Part shown: piece by piece, positions 37,015-37,020 of the stretch | Layout of the letters: each line of letters starts with the position of its first letter | Position numbering within the stretch: the first letter of the stretch is position 1 | Source: a virus | DNA: 37,020 bases | Strand: one strand, 5' to 3' | Virus record (IMG/VR): IMGVR_UViG_3300025286_000053 | Span: 1 to 37,020 of that record | Notes under the pieces: generated by a model | Told to the model about the DNA's origin: nothing | Databases searched by the model: none | What the model saw: only the letters and a program-made list of their open reading frames with translations | Translations under genes and position numbers: made by a program

Positions 37015-37020
37015 CGTGAG

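Noticed and set aside
36955-37020. CRISPR array at the right end
   Set aside because: Only one spacer-sized match is present and no repeat unit recurs on either side.
1-37020. Prophage with integrase and repressor
   Set aside because: No recombinase, excisionase or CI-like gene and no att-type pair is found; the 32-bp repeat lacks an adjacent integrase or tRNA.

Overview
The window looks like a nearly complete genome of a tailed, dsDNA siphovirus-type phage. Packaging, head, tail and fibre genes fill the left 22 kb, and recombination, replication and accessory genes fill the rest. The host is probably Gram-negative: there is a spanin-like pair (inner-membrane coiled-coil protein plus small lipoprotein), a lipoprotein-type protease, and AGGAG ribosome binding sites throughout. 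Base composition is moderately AT-rich by eye (not computed). I see no integrase, excisionase, CI-like repressor, tRNA or rRNA gene, so a virulent lifestyle is the simplest reading.

Layout. (1) 1-2310, rightward: terminase small and large subunits. (2) 2391-6492, rightward: a small unknown gene, a trypsin-like lipoprotein protease, and a run of surface/decoration proteins ending in a BspA-like leucine-rich adhesin. This module sits unusually between terminase and portal and is closed by terminator-like hairpins. (3) 6714-14290, rightward: Mu-gp29-like (DUF935) portal, ClpP-type head protease with a nested scaffold start, major capsid protein, connector and tail-completion proteins, tail tube, tail assembly chaperones joined by a -1 ribosomal frameshift, and a short tape measure (515 aa). 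No sheath gene is seen. (4) 14290-22313, rightward: tail-tip proteins, two large fibre proteins, a DUF1353 protein and the spanin-like pair; no endolysin is recognisable. (5) 25030-22314, leftward: ribbon-helix-helix protein, single-strand annealing protein, two small proteins, PD-(D/E)XK exonuclease, SSB-like protein, DUF6948-like protein and a Gly-rich repeat protein. Its end abuts the late operon stop codon with no gap. (6) 25166-36775, rightward: small early proteins, a replication initiator with an inserted HNH nuclease domain, DnaB-type helicase, resolvase-like nuclease, two C5-cytosine methyltransferases, a DUF5664-like protein, a giant tetrapeptide-repeat protein with its partner gene, a metallophosphatase and small zinc-ribbon and membrane proteins. 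(7) 36776-37020: an AT-rich end with a palindrome, a truncated ORF and a 32-bp exact copy of sequence from gene 2391-2624.

The divergent region 25031-25165 probably controls the leftward recombination and rightward replication operons. A second consensus promoter at 29182-29209 drives the methyltransferase and accessory operon.

The most striking items are: (a) a cytosine methyltransferase gene overlapped along nearly its whole length by another 291-codon frame with family-like motifs; (b) a protein with 85 perfectly phased 12-bp (4-residue) repeats that also form a dense GATC array; (c) the HNH domain inside the replication initiator; (d) the unexplained 32-bp repeat at the right end.
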